Positions 20,264-30,054 are shown, counted from the stretch's first letter. The stretch: DNA of 46,269 nucleotides from Serratia grimesii NBRC 13537 (GCF_001590905.1 NZ_BCTT01000018.1:1-46269), one strand, 5' to 3'. Made by a program: numbers and translations. Notes: generated by a model from the sequence alone, not told the origin.

Positions 20264-23200
20264 ATGGCCGAACCTCGTTTTATTCACCTGCGCGTTCATA
20301 GTGACTATTCCATGATTGATGGATTAGCCAAGATCGGACCGTTGGTGAAAAGAGCCGCCGCGTTAGCCATGCCTGCTTTGGCAATTACCGACTTTACCAA
20401 CCTATGCGGTTTGGTGAAGTTTTATGGCAGCGCGCACGGCGCCGGGATCAAACCGATCATCGGCGCAGATTTTCACGTGCAAAGCGACGTGCTGGGTGAT
20501 GAGCTGGCACAGCTCACTGTGCTGGCTGCCAATAATGAGGGTTACCAAAACCTGACGCTGTTGATCTCCCGCGCTTACCAGCGTGGTTACGGTGCAGCTG
20601 GCCCGATCATCGATCGTGACTGGCTGATTGAGCACCGGGAAGGGCTTATCCTGCTCTCTGGCGCACGTCAGGGTGATGTCGGTAAGTTTTTACTGCGCGG
20701 CAACCAGCCTCAGGTGGAGCAATGCCTAGAGTTCTACCAACAGTACTTCCCTGACAACTATTATCTCGAGCTGATCCGCACCGGACGGCCAGACGAAGAA
20801 AACTATTTGCATGCCGCGGTGGCGCTGGCTACCGAGCGCGGGCTACCTGTGGTTGCCACTAACGACGTACGTTTTCTGGTCGCGGATGATTTTGATGCCC
20901 ATGAGATCCGCGTTGCTATCCATGACGGTTTTACTTTAGACGATCCCAAACGCCCGCGTAACTACACGCCGCAGCAATACATGCGGAGTGAAGATGAGAT
21001 GTGTGAGCTGTTTGCCGACATTCCAGAAGCGTTGCTCAACAGCGTCGAAATTGCCAAACGCTGTAATGTGACCATTCGTCTCGGCGAATACTTCCTGCCG
21101 CAGTTCCCGACCGGTGACATGACCACCGAGGATTTCCTGATCCTGAAGTCGAAGGAGGGCTTGGAAGACCGGTTGGAGTTCCTGTTCCCTGATCCGGAAG
21201 TGCGTGCCCAGCGCCGCCCTGAATATGACGAACGTCTGGATATTGAGCTGAAAGTGATCAACCAGATGGGCTTCCCAGGTTACTTCCTGATCGTAATGGA
21301 GTTCATCCAGTGGTCGAAAGACAATAACGTGCCGGTTGGCCCGGGCCGTGGCTCCGGTGCCGGTTCGTTAGTCGCCTATGCGCTGAAAATCACCGATCTC
21401 GACCCGTTAGAATTTGATCTGCTATTTGAACGTTTCCTTAACCCGGAACGTGTTTCGATGCCCGACTTTGACGTCGACTTTTGCATGGAAAAACGCGACC
21501 TGGTGATCGATCACGTGGCGGAAATGTACGGTCGTGAAGCGGTATCACAGATCATCACCTTTGGTACCATGGCAGCGAAAGCGGTTATTCGCGACGTGGG
21601 GCGTGTGTTGGGCCACCCGTATGGCTTCGTCGACCGCATTTCCAAGCTGGTGCCACCCGATCCGGGGATGACGCTGGAAAAAGCCTTTGCTGCTGAGCCT
21701 CAACTGCCGGAAATATACGAGGCCGATGAAGAAGTCAAAGCGCTGATCGACATGGCGCGAAAATTGGAAGGGGTGACACGTAACGCCGGTAAGCACGCCG
21801 GTGGTGTGGTCATCGCGCCGACGAAAATCACTGACTTTGCCCCACTGTACTGTGATGCCGAAGGCCAACATCCAGTAACCCAGTTTGACAAGAACGACGT
21901 GGAATACGCCGGTCTGGTGAAGTTCGACTTCCTCGGCCTGCGTACTCTGACGATCATCGACTGGGCGCTGGCGATGATCAACGCCCGCCGAGCCAAAACC
22001 GGGCTGGAGCCGATCGATATCGCCGCCATCCCGCTCGAAGACAAGAAAAGCTTCGACATGCTCCAGCGTTCGGAGACCACAGCGGTCTTCCAGCTTGAAT
22101 CACGCGGCATGAAAGATCTGATCAAACGTCTGAAGCCCGACTGCTTCGAAGATATGATCGCATTGGTGGCACTGTTCCGCCCAGGGCCGCTGCAGTCAGG
22201 CATGGTTGATAACTTTATCGACCGTAAACACGGCCGAGAAGAGATATCCTATCCGGATATCCAGTGGCAGCATGAGTCACTTAAGCCTGTGCTGGAGCCA
22301 ACGTACGGCATCATCCTGTATCAAGAACAGGTTATGCAGATTGCCCAGGTGCTGGCTGGCTACTCGCTGGGTGGCGCGGACATGTTACGTCGTGCGATGG
22401 GTAAAAAGAACCCGGTAGAAATGGCCAAGCAGCGTGGCGGTTTCGAAGATGGGGCAAAATCGCGCGGGATCGACGGTGAGCTGTCGGTAAAAATCTTTGA
22501 CCTGGTGGAGAAATTCGCCGGTTACGGTTTCAACAAATCGCACTCTGCCGCCTATGCATTGGTGTCATACCAAACGTTGTGGTTGAAAGCGCACTATCCC
22601 GCTGAGTTTATGGCGGCGGTCATGACTGCCGATATGGACAACACCGATAAGGTGGTGGGATTGGTGGATGAGTGCTGGCGTATGGGCCTGAAAATCCTGC
22701 CGCCGGATATCAACAGCGGGCAGTACCATTTCCACGTTAACGATGAAGGTGAGATCGTTTACGGCATCGGCGCCATCAAAGGTGTGGGTGAAGGGCCGAT
22801 TGAAGCTATTCTTGAAGCGCGTAACAGCGGCGAGCAAGGCTACTTTAAAGATCTTTTCGACTTGTGTGCACGCTCAGATATCAAAAAACTGAACCGTCGC
22901 ATTCTTGAAAAGCTGATCATGTCCGGGGCATTCGACCGTCTTGGACCGCACCGTGCTGCGCTGATGAATTCATTGGGCGATGCGTTGAAAGCGGCCGATC
23001 AGCATGCCAAAGCCGAAGCTATCGGTCAGGTGGACATGTTTGGCGTACTGGCGGAAGCGCCAGAGCAAGTGGAGCAATCCTACGCTAACGTGCCTCGCTG
23101 GCAGGAGCAGGTGGTACTGGACGGTGAGCGGGAAACCTTGGGGTTATACCTCACCGGGCACCCGATCACCCAGTACCTGAAGGAAATCGAACGCTATGCC

Positions 23201-23752
23201 GGTGGCCAGCGTTTGAAAGATATGCACCCGACGGATCGGGGCAAAATGACGACCGCTGTTGGGCTGGTGATTGCCTCGCGGGTTATGGTCACCAAGCGCG
23301 GTAATCGCATCGGAATCTGTACCCTGGATGACCGTTCTGGCCGTCTGGAAGTGATGTTATTCACCGATGCGTTAGAAAAATACCAGCATTTATTGGAAAA
23401 AGACCGTATCCTGATCGCCAGTGGACAGGTCAGCTTTGATGACTTTAGCGGTGGGCTTAAAATGACCGCCCGTGAGCTAATGGACATCAGTGAAGCCCGT
23501 GAAAAATACGCTCGCGGGCTTGCTATCTCGCTGACGGACAGGCAAATTGATGACCAGCTTTTGAACCGTCTCCGTCAGTCTTTGGAACCCCATCGCTCGG
23601 GGACGATTCCAGTGCATCTTTACTATCAACGGGAAGATGCGCGGGCCAAGCTGCGTTTTGGCGCAACCTGGCGCGTGACGCCAACCGACCGCTTATTGAT
23701 TGATTTGCGGACTTTGGTAGGTAATGAGCAGGTGGAACTGGAATTTGACTAA
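20264..23752 (+). CDS. dnaE: DNA polymerase III alpha subunit
   Basis: Catalytic subunit of the replicative polymerase. It has 1162 residues against 1160 in E. coli. The N-terminal PHP domain begins [15 protein letters not shown]. The palm has [15 protein letters not shown] and the catalytic Asp401 and Asp403 in [13 protein letters not shown], at exactly E. coli numbering. The fingers and tau/beta-binding regions follow. An OB-fold nucleic-acid domain ([20 protein letters not shown]) lies near residue 1010. The internal beta-clamp motif QVDMFG is near residue 920. The ATG follows GGTATCTGGAT, a weak ribosome site, with no better start nearby. accA follows after 12 bases. Confidence 0.98.
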   Translation: MAEPRFIHLRVHSDYSMIDGLAKIGPLVKRAAALAMPALAITDFTNLCGLVKFYGSAHGAGIKPIIGADFHVQSDVLGDELAQLTVLAANNEGYQNLTLLISRAYQRGYGAAGPIIDRDWLIEHREGLILLSGARQGDVGKFLLRGNQPQVEQCLEFYQQYFPDNYYLELIRTGRPDEENYLHAAVALATERGLPVVATNDVRFLVADDFDAHEIRVAIHDGFTLDDPKRPRNYTPQQYMRSEDEMCELFADIPEALLNSVEIAKRCNVTIRLGEYFLPQFPTGDMTTEDFLILKSKEGLEDRLEFLFPDPEVRAQRRPEYDERLDIELKVINQMGFPGYFLIVMEFIQWSKDNNVPVGPGRGSGAGSLVAYALKITDLDPLEFDLLFERFLNPERVSMPDFDVDFCMEKRDLVIDHVAEMYGREAVSQIITFGTMAAKAVIRDVGRVLGHPYGFVDRISKLVPPDPGMTLEKAFAAEPQLPEIYEADEEVKALIDMARKLEGVTRNAGKHAGGVVIAPTKITDFAPLYCDAEGQHPVTQFDKNDVEYAGLVKFDFLGLRTLTIIDWALAMINARRAKTGLEPIDIAAIPLEDKKSFDMLQRSETTAVFQLESRGMKDLIKRLKPDCFEDMIALVALFRPGPLQSGMVDNFIDRKHGREEISYPDIQWQHESLKPVLEPTYGIILYQEQVMQIAQVLAGYSLGGADMLRRAMGKKNPVEMAKQRGGFEDGAKSRGIDGELSVKIFDLVEKFAGYGFNKSHSAAYALVSYQTLWLKAHYPAEFMAAVMTADMDNTDKVVGLVDECWRMGLKILPPDINSGQYHFHVNDEGEIVYGIGAIKGVGEGPIEAILEARNSGEQGYFKDLFDLCARSDIKKLNRRILEKLIMSGAFDRLGPHRAALMNSLGDALKAADQHAKAEAIGQVDMFGVLAEAPEQVEQSYANVPRWQEQVVLDGERETLGLYLTGHPITQYLKEIERYAGGQRLKDMHPTDRGKMTTAVGLVIASRVMVTKRGNRIGICTLDDRSGRLEVMLFTDALEKYQHLLEKDRILIASGQVSFDDFSGGLKMTARELMDISEAREKYARGLAISLTDRQIDDQLLNRLRQSLEPHRSGTIPVHLYYQREDARAKLRFGATWRVTPTDRLLIDLRTLVGNEQVELEFD

Positions 23753-23764
23753 AATAGGAATGCT

Positions 23765-24724
23765 ATGAGTCTGAATTTTCTTGATTTTGAACAGCCGATT
23801 GCAGAGCTGGAAGCGAAAATTGACTCGCTGACTGCAGTCAGCCGTCAAGACGAAAAATTAGATATTAATCTGGACGAAGAGGTTCAGCGCCTTCGTGAAA
23901 AGAGCGTTGAGCTGACGCGCAAGATTTTTTCCGATCTTGGGGCTTGGCAAGTTGCCCAATTGGCACGCCATCCGCGCCGTCCTTATACCCTGGATTATAT
24001 CAAACACATCTTTACCGACTTCGAAGAGTTGGCGGGTGATCGTGCCTATGCCGATGATAAAGCGATTGTTGGTGGTATTGCGCGCTTAGATGGCCGCCCG
24101 GTGATGATCATCGGTCACCAGAAAGGCCGTGAAACCAAAGAGAAAATCCGCCGTAATTTCGGCATGCCGGCACCGGAAGGCTATCGCAAAGCGTTGCGCC
24201 TGATGGAAATGGCTTCTCGCTTTAAGCTGCCGTTGATCACTTTCATCGACACCCCAGGTGCATACCCGGGCGTGGGTGCGGAAGAGCGTGGCCAGTCAGA
24301 AGCGATTGCCCATAACCTGCGTGAAATGTCTCGTCTGAATATTCCGGTGATTTGTACCGTAATTGGCGAAGGCGGCTCTGGCGGCGCATTGGCTATCGGC
24401 GTTGGCGACAAAGTGAATATGCTGCAGTACAGCACCTACTCGGTGATCTCACCGGAAGGTTGTGCATCAATCTTGTGGAAGAGCGCTGATAAGGCACCTC
24501 TGGCTGCAGAAGCAATGGGCATCACCGCACCACGTCTGAAAGAGCTTAAGCTGATCGATTCGATGATCCCGGAGCCGTTGGGTTCTGCTCACCGCGACGT
24601 GCCTGCGATGGCTGCGACGCTGAAAGCACAGCTGCTGGCTGATCTGAAAGATCTCGACGGCTTGAACAACGAAGAGTTGCTCAACCGCCGTTATCAGCGC
24701 TTGATGAACTACGGCTATTGCTGA
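23765..24724 (+). CDS. accA: Acetyl-CoA carboxylase, carboxyltransferase subunit alpha
   Basis: With AccD it transfers the carboxyl group from biotin on AccB to acetyl-CoA, giving malonyl-CoA, the first committed step of fatty-acid synthesis. At 319 residues it matches E. coli. The crotonase-type fold includes [20 protein letters not shown] near residue 76, the segment [18 protein letters not shown] near residue 160 and the oxyanion glycines in [16 protein letters not shown] near residue 200. It is likely read from the dnaE transcript because only 12 bases separate them. A strong terminator follows. Confidence 0.98.
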   Translation: MSLNFLDFEQPIAELEAKIDSLTAVSRQDEKLDINLDEEVQRLREKSVELTRKIFSDLGAWQVAQLARHPRRPYTLDYIKHIFTDFEELAGDRAYADDKAIVGGIARLDGRPVMIIGHQKGRETKEKIRRNFGMPAPEGYRKALRLMEMASRFKLPLITFIDTPGAYPGVGAEERGQSEAIAHNLREMSRLNIPVICTVIGEGGSGGALAIGVGDKVNMLQYSTYSVISPEGCASILWKSADKAPLAAEAMGITAPRLKELKLIDSMIPEPLGSAHRDVPAMAATLKAQLLADLKDLDGLNNEELLNRRYQRLMNYGYC

Positions 24725-24744
24725 GTTCCGCTCTGCGTTGCAAG

Positions 24745-24770
24745 AAACCGCCTTCGGGCGGTTTTTTTTT
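24745..24770 (+). terminator. Rho-independent terminator of dnaE-accA
   Basis: An 8-bp stem (AAACCGCC, stable loop TTCG, GGCGGTTT) runs into a long T-tract 20 bases after the accA stop. This isolates ldcC, whose own promoter must lie in the remaining 65 bases. Confidence 0.95.
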
Positions 24771-24835
24771 GGCTACACACCACCGGATTTTCATGTTGTT
24801 ATAAGGGTTTGGCAGTTAACTGACAGGAGCAGTCG

Positions 24836-26980
24836 ATGAACATCATCGCGATCATGAGCCCAGCGGGCGTTTATTACAAAGACGAGCCGATCCGTGAGCT
24901 CCACACGGCATTGACTGCAATGGATTTCCAACTGGTGTATCCAAAAAACAGCGGTGATCTGCTGAAGTTAGTCGAGGCCAATGCGCGCATCTGCGGGGTG
25001 ATCTTTGACTGGGATGACTACAGCCTGGAATTGTGCAGCGACATCAACGAGCTGAACGAATACCTGCCACTGTATGCCTTTATCAATACTCACTCCACCT
25101 TCGACGTCAGCCTGCACGAAATGCGTATGGCTTTGTATTTCTTTGAATACGCACTGAATGCGGCGGGTGATATTGCACAGCGCATCCAGCAATACACAGC
25201 GGAATACATCGATACCATTACGCCACCCTTGACCAAAGCGTTGTTCAATTATGTGCGAGAGGGGAAATATACGTTCTGTACGCCAGGCCACATGGCCGGT
25301 ACAGCCTTCCAAAAAAGTCCGGTCGGTTGCCTGTTTTACGACTTTTTCGGTGCCAATACTCTGAAAGCTGACGTATCAATTTCTGTCACTGAACTGGGAT
25401 CGTTGCTGGATCACACAGGCCCGCATTTGGAAGCAGAAGAGTATATTGCGCGTACTTTTAATGCCGAACAAAGCTATCTGGTGACCAATGGCACCTCCAC
25501 GGCCAATAAAATTGTTGGGATGTATTCTGCGCCAAGTGGCAGCACTGTCTTGATCGACCGAAATTGCCACAAATCGCTGTGTCATCTGTTGATGATGAGC
25601 GATATCGTGCCGATTTACCTACGTCCACTGCGCAATGCCTATGGCATTCTTGGTGGCATTCCACGCCACGAATTCACCCATGAGAGTATTGCCGCTAGGG
25701 TCGCGACGACGGCCAATGCCAGCTGGCCAGTGCATGCAGTGATCACCAATTCTACCTATGATGGTTTGTTGTATAACACCGACTACATAAAACAGACGCT
25801 GGATGTGCCCTCAATCCACTTTGATTCCGCTTGGGTGCCTTATACCAACTTCCATCCCATTTACGACGGCAAGAGCGGTATGAGCGGCGAACGTACGCCC
25901 GGCAAGGTGATCTACGAAACCCAGTCTACGCACAAACTGCTGGCCGCGTTTTCGCAGGCCTCGATGATTCACATTAAGGGTGACTACGACGAAAGCACCT
26001 TTAACGAAGCCTATATGATGCATACCACCACCTCGCCGAATTACGGCATTGTGGCATCGATGGAAACGGCTGCCGCGATGCTGAGGGGCAATCCAGGCCG
26101 TCGATTGATTAACCGTTCAGTGGAGCGTGCTCTGCATTTCCGCCGCGAAGTGCAGCGGTTGCGGGAGGAGAGCGATAGCTGGTTCTTCGACATCTGGCAA
26201 CCGGAAGAGATAGACGAGGCGCAGTGTTGGCCGCTGAATCCTGATGATAACTGGCACGGTTTCGGCAACACCGACAGCGATCACATGTATCTGGATCCGA
26301 TCAAAGTCACTATTCTGACGCCGGGCATGAACGAGCTTGGCATGTTGGAGGAAGACGGTATACCGGCGGCGCTGGTGGCAAAATACCTGGATGAACGCGG
26401 TATCGTCGTGGAGAAGACCGGGCCTTATAATCTGTTGTTCTTGTTCAGTATTGGCATCGATAAAACCAAGGCGATGAGTCTGCTGCGCGGTTTGACCGAT
26501 TTCAAACGTGCTTATGATCTTAACCTGCGAGTGAAGAATATGCTGCCGGACTTGTTCGCGGAAGATCCGGATTTTTACCGGAATATGCGTATTCAGGATC
26601 TGGCGGCCGGGATCCACCGCTTAATCTGCCAACACGATCTGCCACGTCTGATGCAGCGGGCGTTCGACGTGCTGCCGGAAATGAAGTTGACGCCACATCA
26701 GATGTTCCAACAGCAAGTGCGCGGCAACGTGGAAACTTGCGAGCTGGATCAGTTGGTCGGCAAAGTGGCGGCTAATATGATTCTGCCTTATCCGCCAGGG
26801 GTGCCGCTGGTAATGCCAGGAGAGATGATTACCGAGGAGAGTCGTGCAGTGCTGGATTTCCTGCTGATGCTGTGCTCGATCGGTGAACATTACCCAGGCT
26901 TTGAAACCGATATCCACGGTGCAAAATTGACTGAGGATGGGCGTTATTTGGTTAAGGTGCTGAAGACGCCATTAGTTTAA
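24836..26980 (+). CDS. ldcC: Lysine decarboxylase, constitutive type
   Basis: PLP enzyme converting lysine to cadaverine and CO2, consuming a proton. The 714 residues include an N-terminal response-regulator-like wing domain (1-129), a linker, the PLP core with Lys367 (TQSTHKLLAAFSQAS) and a C-terminal domain. Within the core, CTPGHMAGTAFQKSPVG and HFDSAWVPYTNFHPIY are typical. The product is assigned to the LdcC rather than CadA branch by position next to accA and by local signatures shared with E. coli LdcC, such as NTLKADVSISVTELGSLLDH, HLEAEEYIARTF and LDFLLMLCS. Its second-last and last bases overlap the convergent MarR gene. It is not linked to cadB, so cadaverine export may depend on the cad genes 5 kb downstream. 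Confidence 0.95.
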   Translation: MNIIAIMSPAGVYYKDEPIRELHTALTAMDFQLVYPKNSGDLLKLVEANARICGVIFDWDDYSLELCSDINELNEYLPLYAFINTHSTFDVSLHEMRMALYFFEYALNAAGDIAQRIQQYTAEYIDTITPPLTKALFNYVREGKYTFCTPGHMAGTAFQKSPVGCLFYDFFGANTLKADVSISVTELGSLLDHTGPHLEAEEYIARTFNAEQSYLVTNGTSTANKIVGMYSAPSGSTVLIDRNCHKSLCHLLMMSDIVPIYLRPLRNAYGILGGIPRHEFTHESIAARVATTANASWPVHAVITNSTYDGLLYNTDYIKQTLDVPSIHFDSAWVPYTNFHPIYDGKSGMSGERTPGKVIYETQSTHKLLAAFSQASMIHIKGDYDESTFNEAYMMHTTTSPNYGIVASMETAAAMLRGNPGRRLINRSVERALHFRREVQRLREESDSWFFDIWQPEEIDEAQCWPLNPDDNWHGFGNTDSDHMYLDPIKVTILTPGMNELGMLEEDGIPAALVAKYLDERGIVVEKTGPYNLLFLFSIGIDKTKAMSLLRGLTDFKRAYDLNLRVKNMLPDLFAEDPDFYRNMRIQDLAAGIHRLICQHDLPRLMQRAFDVLPEMKLTPHQMFQQQVRGNVETCELDQLVGKVAANMILPYPPGVPLVMPGEMITEESRAVLDFLLMLCSIGEHYPGFETDIHGAKLTEDGRYLVKVLKTPLV

Positions 26981-27522
26981 GCAAACTCTCGACAGATCAG
27001 GTTCACGCTGCTTTGTGGCAGCGGTTCCTGAGTCAGGCCACAAAACGGCAGGCCATCATGCCGCTGATGATAACGGCAGCTATGGCACTCACCAAAGAGT
27101 GCCACATTATCGTCTTGTTTTTGCAGCTGACGCAGCAACTGCGTTAGCAATTCCACCAACTGTCCACCTTCCTGCTGCATGGCATTCTGTGCATCTTGCA
27201 AATAGGCGGGCGGGAACAAAGCATCCATCAACATGCGTGATTTATCAGTCAGCTTAAGCCTGACACTTCGCCGGTCTTTCTCGTCTGCAGTACGGGCAAT
27301 CATCCCATTACTCTCTAGCTTTTTCAGCGACTGCGATACCGTGCCCTTGGTCAGGCCGAGATATTCCGCTACCGCCATCGGCGTGTTGGAGTAATGGTTG
27401 CAGCGTGCCAGATAGTACAACGCACTCAGCTGTACCGGCGGCAGGCTTTCCAGCTCTTCATGGCTGCGCAACCAGCTGCGTTGCAGGCTATTTAGCCGCT
27501 CCAATAAATCAAACAGTCTCAA
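26977..27522 (-). CDS. MarR-family transcriptional regulator with four-cysteine C-terminal tail
   Basis: A 181-residue winged-helix regulator. The DNA-binding part (residues about 25-100) shows the MarR pattern MAVAEYLGLTKGTVSQSLKKLE for the helix-turn-helix and TADEKDRRSVRLKLTDKS for the wing. The unusual feature is the end: C146-x2-C149-x2-H152, C161 and C177, a set fit to bind a metal or an iron-sulfur cluster. The start is TTG with GAGG 8 bases upstream and no ATG alternative. It is divergent from a small thioredoxin-like gene with shared promoter DNA and two palindromic sites, so it probably represses both. Its stop overlaps the ldcC stop by four bases. It is absent at this place in E. 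coli. The signal it senses is unknown; redox or metal is inferred. Confidence 0.85.
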   Translation of the reverse strand: MRLFDLLERLNSLQRSWLRSHEELESLPPVQLSALYYLARCNHYSNTPMAVAEYLGLTKGTVSQSLKKLESNGMIARTADEKDRRSVRLKLTDKSRMLMDALFPPAYLQDAQNAMQQEGGQLVELLTQLLRQLQKQDDNVALFGECHSCRYHQRHDGLPFCGLTQEPLPQSSVNLICREFA

Positions 27523-27548
27523 GATGGGATCCTCGTTAGTGTGGGAAA

Positions 27549-27569
27549 ATAGTATCGATTAAAAACTAT
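27549..27569. promoter_or_regulatory. Operator-like inverted repeat 1 (MarR site)
   Basis: ATAGT and ACTAT arms flank an 11-base centre. On the minus strand the pattern TAGTTT, four bases, TCGATACTA resembles repeat 2 (TAGTTTCGATTCGAAAC). Two similar sites in one divergent promoter suggest a single regulator, most simply the adjacent MarR protein. Confidence 0.5.
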
Positions 27570-27577
27570 ATTGACAA
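27549..27577 (-). promoter_or_regulatory. Promoter of the MarR gene
   Basis: On the minus strand TTGTCA and TACTAT are separated by exactly 17 bases. The -35 hexamer overlaps the -35 of the opposite promoter almost completely. The first operator-like repeat covers the -10 and spacer, so bound protein would block RNA polymerase here. Confidence 0.65.
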
Positions 27578-27599
27578 GAGGAGGTGAAGGATTTATCGT
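27571..27599 (+). promoter_or_regulatory. Promoter of the thioredoxin-like gene
   Basis: A consensus TTGACA is followed after exactly 17 bases by TATCGT. Transcription would begin near 27606, inside operator-like repeat 2, giving a leader of about 65 bases with a good AAGGAG ribosome site. Confidence 0.65.
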
Positions 27600-27601
27600 G
27601 T

Positions 27602-27626
27602 ATTTGGTTTCGAATCGAAACTAAAT
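27602..27626. promoter_or_regulatory. Operator-like inverted repeat 2 (MarR site)
   Basis: A 25-base near-perfect palindrome: ATTTGGTTTCGA, centre A, TCGAAACTAAAT, with only one mismatched pair of twelve. The inner 15 bases, GTTTCGA-A-TCGAAAC, are perfect. It lies at the expected transcription start of the thioredoxin-like gene. The size and symmetry fit a MarR dimer site. Confidence 0.65.
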
Positions 27627-27670
27627 AAGTGAATTCATTTCACACACAGTCAGAACCAAGGAGAATTATC

Positions 27671-27904
27671 ATGACCAAGGCCGTTTTCTATCATGCCGGT
27701 TGTTCGGTTTGCGTTAGCGCAGAACAGCAGTTGTTGGGCCTGTTGAGCCAGGATGTGCAAGTGGATGTGGTTCATTTGGGGGAAAAACCGGCGCGTATCG
27801 CCGAAGCAGAAAAAGTTGGGGTACAGAGCGTACCGGCGCTGGTGGTGGATGGGCAAGTACTGCACATCAACTACGGTGCTGCGCTGGCAGATCTTAAAGC
27901 CTGA
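27671..27904 (+). CDS. Small thioredoxin/glutaredoxin-like protein
   Basis: A 77-residue protein of the thioredoxin fold, close in size to NrdH-type redoxins. The active site is C11-S-V-C14, preceded by VFYHAG as in glutaredoxin-like redoxins. The cis-proline is in SVPAL at residue 55, followed by VVDGQVLHINYG. It has no signal peptide, so it is probably cytoplasmic. I chose the ATG after AAGGAG; an upstream ATG adds 14 residues without a ribosome site. Expression is probably controlled by the divergent MarR regulator. The partner and substrate are unknown. A terminator closes the gene, so it is a single-gene unit. Confidence 0.85.
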   Translation: MTKAVFYHAGCSVCVSAEQQLLGLLSQDVQVDVVHLGEKPARIAEAEKVGVQSVPALVVDGQVLHINYGAALADLKA

Positions 27905-27936
27905 TCTGCCTGTTGCGTTGCTGATTTCTGAATGAC

Positions 27937-27963
27937 GGCCCCGTCTTATATGCGGGGCTTTTT
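27937..27963 (+). terminator. Terminator of the thioredoxin-like gene
   Basis: GGCCCCG and CGGGGCT arms with a 9-base loop, followed by TTTT, located 32 bases after the stop codon. Confidence 0.8.
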
Positions 27964-27984
27964 GTCGTTGACGTCACCAACGAC
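27964..27984. repeat. 7-bp inverted repeat upstream of the VOC gene
   Basis: GTCGTTG, centre ACGTCAC, CAACGAC is a perfect inverted repeat directly after the terminator, about 40 bases before the VOC-gene start. It could be an operator for that gene. No regulator is recognised. Confidence 0.35.
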
Positions 27985-28025
27985 GCCAGATACCGTGCCT
28001 CATCACACTGATAATGAGACACACT

Positions 28026-28415
28026 ATGTTGGCACTTCGTCAGATACATCACATTGCCGTCATTGGTTCGGACTATGCGGCCAGTAAGCATTTTTATTGC
28101 GATATCTTGGGTTTTACCTTACTCGGCGAGTTTTACCGCGAGGAGCGCGACTCCTGGAAGGCCGATTTGGCACTCAATGGCCAATACAGCATCGAACTGT
28201 TTTCCTTCCCGTCTCCACCGGCTCGGGTCAGTCGCCCAGAGGCCTGTGGCCTGCGCCATCTGGCATTCAGCGTCAATGACATCGAACAGGCTATCCTGCA
28301 TTTGCAAAATGCCGGTGTGGTTTGTGAACCGGTGCGTGTCGATCCTTATACTCAGTCCCGGTTTACTTTTTTCAGCGATCCCGATGGGTTGCCTCTAGAA
28401 TTATATGAGGTATGA
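28026..28415 (+). CDS. VOC-family (glyoxalase/dioxygenase fold) protein, YaeR-like
   Basis: A 129-residue member of the vicinal-oxygen-chelate superfamily, orthologous to E. coli YaeR, which lies at the same place between ldcC and tilS. Paired beta-alpha-beta-beta-beta modules are visible: LRQIHHIAVIGSDYAASKHFY with LALNGQYSIELFSF, then GLRHLAFSVNDIEQAILHL with FFSDPDGLPLELYEV. The His and Glu residues in these segments are the usual metal ligands. I chose the internal ATG giving MLALRQIHH to match the family N-terminus; a start 12 bases earlier is possible. YaeR substrate is not established; a glyoxalase I-like role is only a family-level guess. Confidence 0.88.
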   Translation: MLALRQIHHIAVIGSDYAASKHFYCDILGFTLLGEFYREERDSWKADLALNGQYSIELFSFPSPPARVSRPEACGLRHLAFSVNDIEQAILHLQNAGVVCEPVRVDPYTQSRFTFFSDPDGLPLELYEV

Positions 28416-28503
28416 ATGCTTAATCGGGGCATATCGACGCAGGCCGGGCGCTCATATGGTATTATCCCGCGCTTGCCGCACCCCCTTTTGAGTTATTTTC
28501 ACT

Positions 28504-30042
28504 ATGCAAGAACCCGTTTTTCGCGTTGGTGAGTGGTTGGTTACTCCCGCAGACAACAAAATAAGCCGTGACGGGCGCCAGCTGGCGTTGGAACCGCGCT
28601 TAATCGATATGCTGCAATATTTCGCCCGACACCCGGATGTGGTGCTGAGTCGCGATGAGCTGATCGACAACGTTTGGAAGCGCAACATCGTCACCAATCA
28701 TGTGGTGACGCAGAGTATTTCCGAACTGCGTAAATACCTGAAAGACGGCGATAGCAACAGTCCTGAATACATTATTACCGTGCCTAAGCGCGGTTATAAA
28801 TTGGCTGCGCCGGTCATGTGGTGTGAAGGGGAAGATGCGGTGTTGCCACGGGTGGCAGTCATTACTCACGAGCCGGAAGATGGCAGTGAAGATGACGGTG
28901 AAGACTATGAACCGCCAAAACCCACCGTGACTAAAATGCCACCGACTACGTCGAAGGTACCTTTTTACCGTCAATCACCGTTCTGGGTGTGGTTGGCTTT
29001 CCTGGTGGCGTTGAGCGCCTGCGTGGTGTTTGTCGCTATTGCTACCTTGTCGCGGCGCATACCGGAATCCACCATGCCGGTACTGATGAATCCACGCGAT
29101 ATTGATATCCGTATTCAGGGGGGCAACAGTTGCAGTAACTGGACGCCGCAGCTCTCTTACGTCGTTGGCCTGAGCGAAGTGGTGACGGATTCGCTGAATA
29201 CTTATTCCACTTTCCTGGTGCACGATCAGACCAACTACAACTACACCGGACCAAGCAGTTCGGGAAAATCACTGACCATTGAGTTCGTCAATCAACGCCA
29301 TTACCGGGCACAGCAGTGCTTCCTGTCGGTGAGGCTGGTGGACAATGCGGACAGCTCAATCATGTTGGATAAACGCTACTTTGTCACTGCAGATAACCAA
29401 CTGAAAATTCAGGAAGACTTCCTTAGCAGCCTGTCAGTTGCGCTCAATCAACCATGGCCACCCCAGTTGCAGCAGCGTCTTATGCGGCTCTTACCGAATT
29501 CAGGCCCGGCCTTGCAACAGTATTATCAGGCACATCAATTGTTAATCCAGGGGGATATCGACTCCCTGACGCATGCCAGTAGCATGCTGGGTGAGATGGC
29601 AAAATCTTCACCAGACTTTATTTATATTGCTGCAGAAAAAGCGCTGGCGGATTTACTGCGCAACTCTTATCAACCTTTTGACAGTGCGCAGTTGGCACAA
29701 TTGAGCACGGAGATTGCTCACCTGGACACGTTACCTGCATTAAAAGACAGCCCCATTATTCAGCAAATCCATACGATACAGGCGCTGGGGGAGGGGAAAA
29801 CGGACGAGGCTTATCAGGCGATAAATAAAGGCATTGAGTTGCAGATGTCATGGATGAATTATGTGTTACTCGGCAAAGTTTACGAAATGCAGGGCCATAA
29901 CCGTTTGGCCGCAGACTCCTATATCACTGCATTTAATCTTCGCCCAGGAGAGAATACGCTGCATTGGATCCGTAATGCTGTCTTCCACACCTCAGTAAAC
30001 ACCGTGGTTCCTTACCTGGAAAACTACAACCCAAATAAATAA
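28504..30042 (+). CDS. cadC: Membrane-integrated transcriptional activator CadC
   Basis: One-component ToxR-type sensor that activates cadBA at low pH with lysine. The 512 residues have a cytoplasmic OmpR-type winged helix (about 5-105, with LSRDELIDNVWKR and VPKRGYKL), a linker, one membrane span (about 160-181) and a periplasmic sensor. The periplasmic cysteines at 210 and 272 correspond to the E. coli pair whose disulfide sets pH response. The linker at residues 123-140 is strikingly acidic (EPEDGSEDDGEDYEPP). The TPR-like C-terminal half (NYVLLGKVYEMQGHNRLAADSYITAFNLRPG) is conserved. It is transcribed on the same strand as cadB. In E. coli the periplasmic domain also binds cadaverine, and LysP supplies the lysine signal; LysP is not in this window. 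Confidence 0.96.
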   Translation: MQEPVFRVGEWLVTPADNKISRDGRQLALEPRLIDMLQYFARHPDVVLSRDELIDNVWKRNIVTNHVVTQSISELRKYLKDGDSNSPEYIITVPKRGYKLAAPVMWCEGEDAVLPRVAVITHEPEDGSEDDGEDYEPPKPTVTKMPPTTSKVPFYRQSPFWVWLAFLVALSACVVFVAIATLSRRIPESTMPVLMNPRDIDIRIQGGNSCSNWTPQLSYVVGLSEVVTDSLNTYSTFLVHDQTNYNYTGPSSSGKSLTIEFVNQRHYRAQQCFLSVRLVDNADSSIMLDKRYFVTADNQLKIQEDFLSSLSVALNQPWPPQLQQRLMRLLPNSGPALQQYYQAHQLLIQGDIDSLTHASSMLGEMAKSSPDFIYIAAEKALADLLRNSYQPFDSAQLAQLSTEIAHLDTLPALKDSPIIQQIHTIQALGEGKTDEAYQAINKGIELQMSWMNYVLLGKVYEMQGHNRLAADSYITAFNLRPGENTLHWIRNAVFHTSVNTVVPYLENYNPNK

Positions 30043-30054
30043 TGTCCGTTGATT

